From: an uncultured Alphaproteobacteria bacterium
GTDB lineage: Bacteria > Pseudomonadota > Alphaproteobacteria > Paracaedibacterales > CAIULA01
Direction: 5' to 3'
NCBI GenBank assembly: GCA_903905285.1
Contig: CAIVFQ010000091.1
Span: 1 to 6,999, forward strand
Length of the DNA: 6,999 bases
Within the stretch, counting starts at the first letter, position 1, and each line of letters starts with the position of its first letter. The position numbers and the translations under genes are program-made. This document shows positions 4,949 to 6,999 of the stretch, in pieces. The notes below the pieces were generated by a model, which did not search any database, was not told where the DNA came from, and saw nothing but the letters and a program-made list of their open reading frames with translations.

Positions 4949-5802
4949 TTAGTATCTTTTTAAGCTCTTGCGATCAGCAACCCCCTTTACGGCTAACATT
5001 GGATTGGGTTTTAAACCCCCATCACGCGCCGTTAGTCATGGCCCTTACTCAAGGTTTCTTTAAAGAAGAAGGCCTAGAGGTTGAATTGATCCCGGCACAA
5101 GGATCGTTGGAAGGGTGCATTCAAGTCGCCGCTGGCGCAGCTGATTTAGCCCTGACCACCGAAGCCCAATGGATTATACAAAAAGACAAAGGTCTGGACT
5201 TACAACCCGTTTTAACCTTGATCAGCCAACCCTTAGAAGTTTTCGTCAGTCGCGTTCCTTTAACCCAGTTGAAAGGGAAACGCATTGGTCATGCCAGCAG
5301 TGGTGTTGGATTTTCAGCCGCTGTTTTAAAACAAATTTTAAAAAGCCAAGGCTTAACGGAAAACGACATCGCCGCCGTTCACACGAAACATGGCCTAGTG
5401 ACAGCCCTGGTAAGCCGTCAAGTGGACGCCATTGTTAATGCGTATCGAACGTATGTTCTTGTGGATTTAAAAGATTACGACGAAAAATTTCATATATACC
5501 CTTACGAAGAAGTGGGCATCCCTGTGTTTGCCGCGCAGGTGATGGTGGCGCACCCCAAGGTCAATTTAAAAACGAAGAAAGCTTTACAGAGAGCCCTTAC
5601 AAAAGCCTGCCACTTTCTTCAGCAAAATCCAGACCAAACGTGGATCATTTTTAAAACCTATAAGCCTGAGTTGAACACCCCCGCTAATCAAGAGATATGG
5701 CCACTGCTTGTTAAGGTCTTTAGCATTGACCCCTTGCCCGTCAGTGAAGAACGACATCAGAAGTTAAAAGAGTTTTTAAAAGAGCATGGATTGGTTAAAT
5801 AA
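4906..5802 (+). CDS. thiY: HMP-binding lipoprotein of the ThiXYZ importer, NMT1/THI5-like
   Basis: This 298-residue substrate-binding protein captures the pyrimidine precursor of thiamin for ThiXZ. The start at 4906 has an ideal GGAGG and overlaps thiX by 43 bases. A lipoprotein signal peptide (1-21) ends in lipobox LSSC with Cys22 as lipidation site; Asp23 follows at +2, which in enterobacteria keeps lipoproteins in the inner membrane. The mature domain opens with the family hallmark LDWVLNPHHAPL (32-43) and GFFKEEGLEVEL (50-61). At 204-209, where yeast THI5 synthases have GCCCFC, this protein has GIPVFA, so it should bind and not make HMP. The last 60 residues match the family's helical end (DQTWIIFKTYKPELN). 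A related pyrimidine or formylaminopyrimidine could be the real ligand. Confidence 0.88.
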   Translation: MAAKSFYFLARFFLVSIFLSSCDQQPPLRLTLDWVLNPHHAPLVMALTQGFFKEEGLEVELIPAQGSLEGCIQVAAGAADLALTTEAQWIIQKDKGLDLQPVLTLISQPLEVFVSRVPLTQLKGKRIGHASSGVGFSAAVLKQILKSQGLTENDIAAVHTKHGLVTALVSRQVDAIVNAYRTYVLVDLKDYDEKFHIYPYEEVGIPVFAAQVMVAHPKVNLKTKKALQRALTKACHFLQQNPDQTWIIFKTYKPELNTPANQEIWPLLVKVFSIDPLPVSEERHQKLKEFLKEHGLVK

Positions 5803-5810
5803 TTTGAATT

Positions 5811-5838
5811 TTGAAACCATACACATTACTTATAAAAT
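5811..5838 (+). promoter_or_regulatory. Promoter candidate for the right-hand exported protein gene
   Basis: TTGAAA at 5811-5816 (five of six matches to the -35 consensus) and TAAAAT at 5833-5838 (five of six to the -10) are separated by 16 bp. Transcription would begin near 5845, about 25 bases before the ATG at 5869. AAAAGG at 5856-5861 gives a ribosome binding site with 7-base spacing. No terminator is visible between thiY and this promoter, so thi read-through could also occur. Confidence 0.5.
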
Positions 5839-5868
5839 ATTGGCGATGGCGTTTTAAAAGGCATTAAT

Positions 5869-6897
5869 ATGTTTGAAATTATAAAAAAATTGTTTTTAAG
5901 CGCCACATGCGCATTCTCTTTTCAATACTGTATGGCAAGCTCTGCGGATGTTTGTTCCTATGAAGAAAACTTGCCAATTATGCAAAAAGCAGGCATTAAA
6001 ATCGACAAAGAATGCTGGTTGCAGGGCATGCAACTTATGCAGGCAGGAGGTTTTGGCCCCAAAGAAATCCAAGCGCCCGGTAAACTCATGCAGAAAATAA
6101 CAAACATACGGACAAAGTTTACTTCTATTAGGAATCATACCGTTTACCAAATGGAAAGACTGGAAGCATTTAGAAAAAAATCGATTTCGAAAGAGGCACC
6201 CTTTATTGAAGAATTAAATGGCCTAACACTGCAAATGTTTAAAGATAATCAGCGTTCTCAAGCCTTTCTGGCAGAATATGAAACTGGTTTTTGGCGAGAT
6301 CCTAATACCCGCATTAAAGCTCTAACAGAAATAGAGCTGAGTATGTATCAGAACATCTCCCAAATGATAAGCGCCCTTGACGACAAATTACGAATGCTTA
6401 CTGAACTTATTGGTATAGTATCTTCAAGTAAATCTTTAGATATTGTCCAATCATCACTAGACTTTGTCATGAAAAACTTTCTGGGCCAAGCAACATCCCC
6501 TTACTCAACACAAGAATCACTTTTATCCGGAATGACGGATGTATTAAAACAAAACGCACATACTAAAAAAAACAATGAGATGAAAGGCAAAATTGATCGA
6601 CATATTATTAAATCAAAAAATATAGCGCACATATATATTAAAAGATATTCAGACAAAGCAGCACATAAATCAATAGATCCACATCCTTTCTTTGTTTTTC
6701 GGGAGGGCGTTGACGATCCTGTTATAAACACCGATGTTTTTTCTAAATTTTTAACACAGGACTTGCTCGAAATTTTTACGGGCATTGCTAATCTTAAAAC
6801 GTTTGAAGAAGAGAAAAAAGCTCATGAAGAAAAGGAAAAAACAGAAAGAAAACGAGAGAAAAACGTAACTACCCAGGTTTATTGTGGGCAGAACTGA
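5869..6897 (+). pseudogene. Exported helical protein of unknown function, 3' end replaced by an IS
   Basis: The ORF encodes 342 residues that I do not recognise. A Sec signal peptide spans about 1-23 to 26 (KK at 6-7, hydrophobic core 8-20, MA at 22-23 or SSA at 24-26 as cleavage site). The mature part is mostly predicted helical, with amphipathic stretches at about 72-105, 150-182 and 288-310, Cys29 and Cys49 that could pair, and a very charged Glu/Lys segment at 312-331. The base composition looks more AT-rich than the thi genes. From codon 333 (base 6865) the sequence appears to be the terminal repeat of an IS66-like element. The last ten codons and the TGA are then IS-derived, and the native C-terminus is lost or displaced. 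The shortened protein may still be made and exported. If the IS boundary is wrong, this is simply a complete hypothetical gene. Confidence 0.6.
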
Positions 6898-6999
6898 GGA
6901 TTTAGGATGGCATGAAAGATATTAAACCCCTGTTTGCGTCTCGTTGAGAGAAAGCCTCGAATTAGGCAAAAGACTTCGGCTCCTCGGGTTGTTCTGAAT
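6865..6999 (-). mobile_element. End of an IS66-like insertion sequence
   Basis: The sequence from 6865 begins GTAACTACCCAGG, matching the GTAA start usual for IS66-family terminal inverted repeats. The minus-strand transposase frame that stops at 6879 ends 14 bases from this point, a normal distance from stop codon to terminus. IS66-family elements usually make 8-bp target duplications, so AGAAAAAC (6857-6864) is the predicted duplication. The other end lies to the right of the window. Confidence 0.6.
6879..6998 (-). CDS. Partial IS66-family transposase, C-terminus
   Basis: A minus-strand frame enters from the right edge and ends at TAA (6881-6879). It encodes 39 residues that begin FRTTRGAEVF, continue CLIRGFLSTRRKQG and end in FCPQ. 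The R-G-A-E-x-F, I-R-G/S-x-x-S-T and R/K-K-Q-G-x-N pattern is the recognisable C-terminal end of IS66-type transposases. The catalytic DDE domain is outside the window. The frame overlaps the exported-protein ORF tail to tail by 19 bases, as expected if that ORF ends inside the inserted element. Identification rests on pattern memory of a short segment. Confidence 0.6.
   Translation of the reverse strand, partial: FRTTRGAEVFCLIRGFLSTRRKQGFNIFHAILNPQFCPQ

Noticed and set aside
4906..5802. THI5-type HMP synthase instead of a binding protein
   Set aside because: The CCCFC motif is absent (IPVFA at 205-209), a lipobox is present, and the gene is fused into an ABC transporter operon.
6939..6967. 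Small hairpins (TCTC/GAGA and GCCT/AGGC) as a terminator after the right-hand gene
   Set aside because: Stems are only 4 bp, no T-run follows, and the region is coding for the IS66-like transposase end.
1..6999. CRISPR array, tRNA or other structured RNA besides the TPP riboswitch
   Set aside because: No regularly spaced direct repeats and no tRNA-like cloverleaf were seen on either strand.

Overview
The window looks like bacterial chromosome from a moderately AT-rich, Gram-negative, insertion-sequence-rich genome. The RsmB, XseB and FieF sequences read as proteobacterial. The RsmB N-terminal style, the two IS remnants at the edges and dependence on an imported thiamin precursor suggest an alphaproteobacterium, possibly host-associated (Holosporales-like). 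That placement is inference; no rRNA or other marker gene is present.

Layout. The left edge (1 to about 136) is the 5' end of an IS whose transposase reads leftward out of the window; a hairpin covers the transposase start. Bases 137-346 hold no gene but contain a GTCATTCCCG-type palindromic repeat (188-249) and a short unusual G+C-rich stretch near 300-338. Next, on the minus strand, comes a small exported protein of unknown function (347-868). Upstream of it is a compact housekeeping cluster read from right to left: xseB, fieF, rsmB. fieF and rsmB share a TAATG stop/start overlap.

The thi locus lies divergent to that cluster. A TPP riboswitch (3482-3579) precedes thiZ-thiX-thiY, which encode the ATPase, permease and lipoprotein substrate-binding protein of an HMP (hydroxymethylpyrimidine) importer. 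The genes overlap and are probably translationally coupled. The Shine-Dalgarno sequence lies in aptamer stem P4 and the GTG start codon of thiZ lies in closing stem P1. TPP binding should therefore block translation directly, with no separate expression platform. No thiamin biosynthesis gene is in the window, so salvage is the visible strategy.

The right part holds a gene for an unknown, probably exported, helical protein (5869-6897) with its own promoter. Its 3' end runs into an IS66-like element: a transposase C-terminus is encoded on the minus strand from the right edge to 6879, and a terminal repeat beginning GTAAC starts at 6865. The last ten codons of the ORF therefore appear to be IS sequence and the gene looks truncated.

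The strongest points for follow-up are the aptamer-embedded translation start of thiZ and the IS66-like disruption of the right-hand exported-protein gene.
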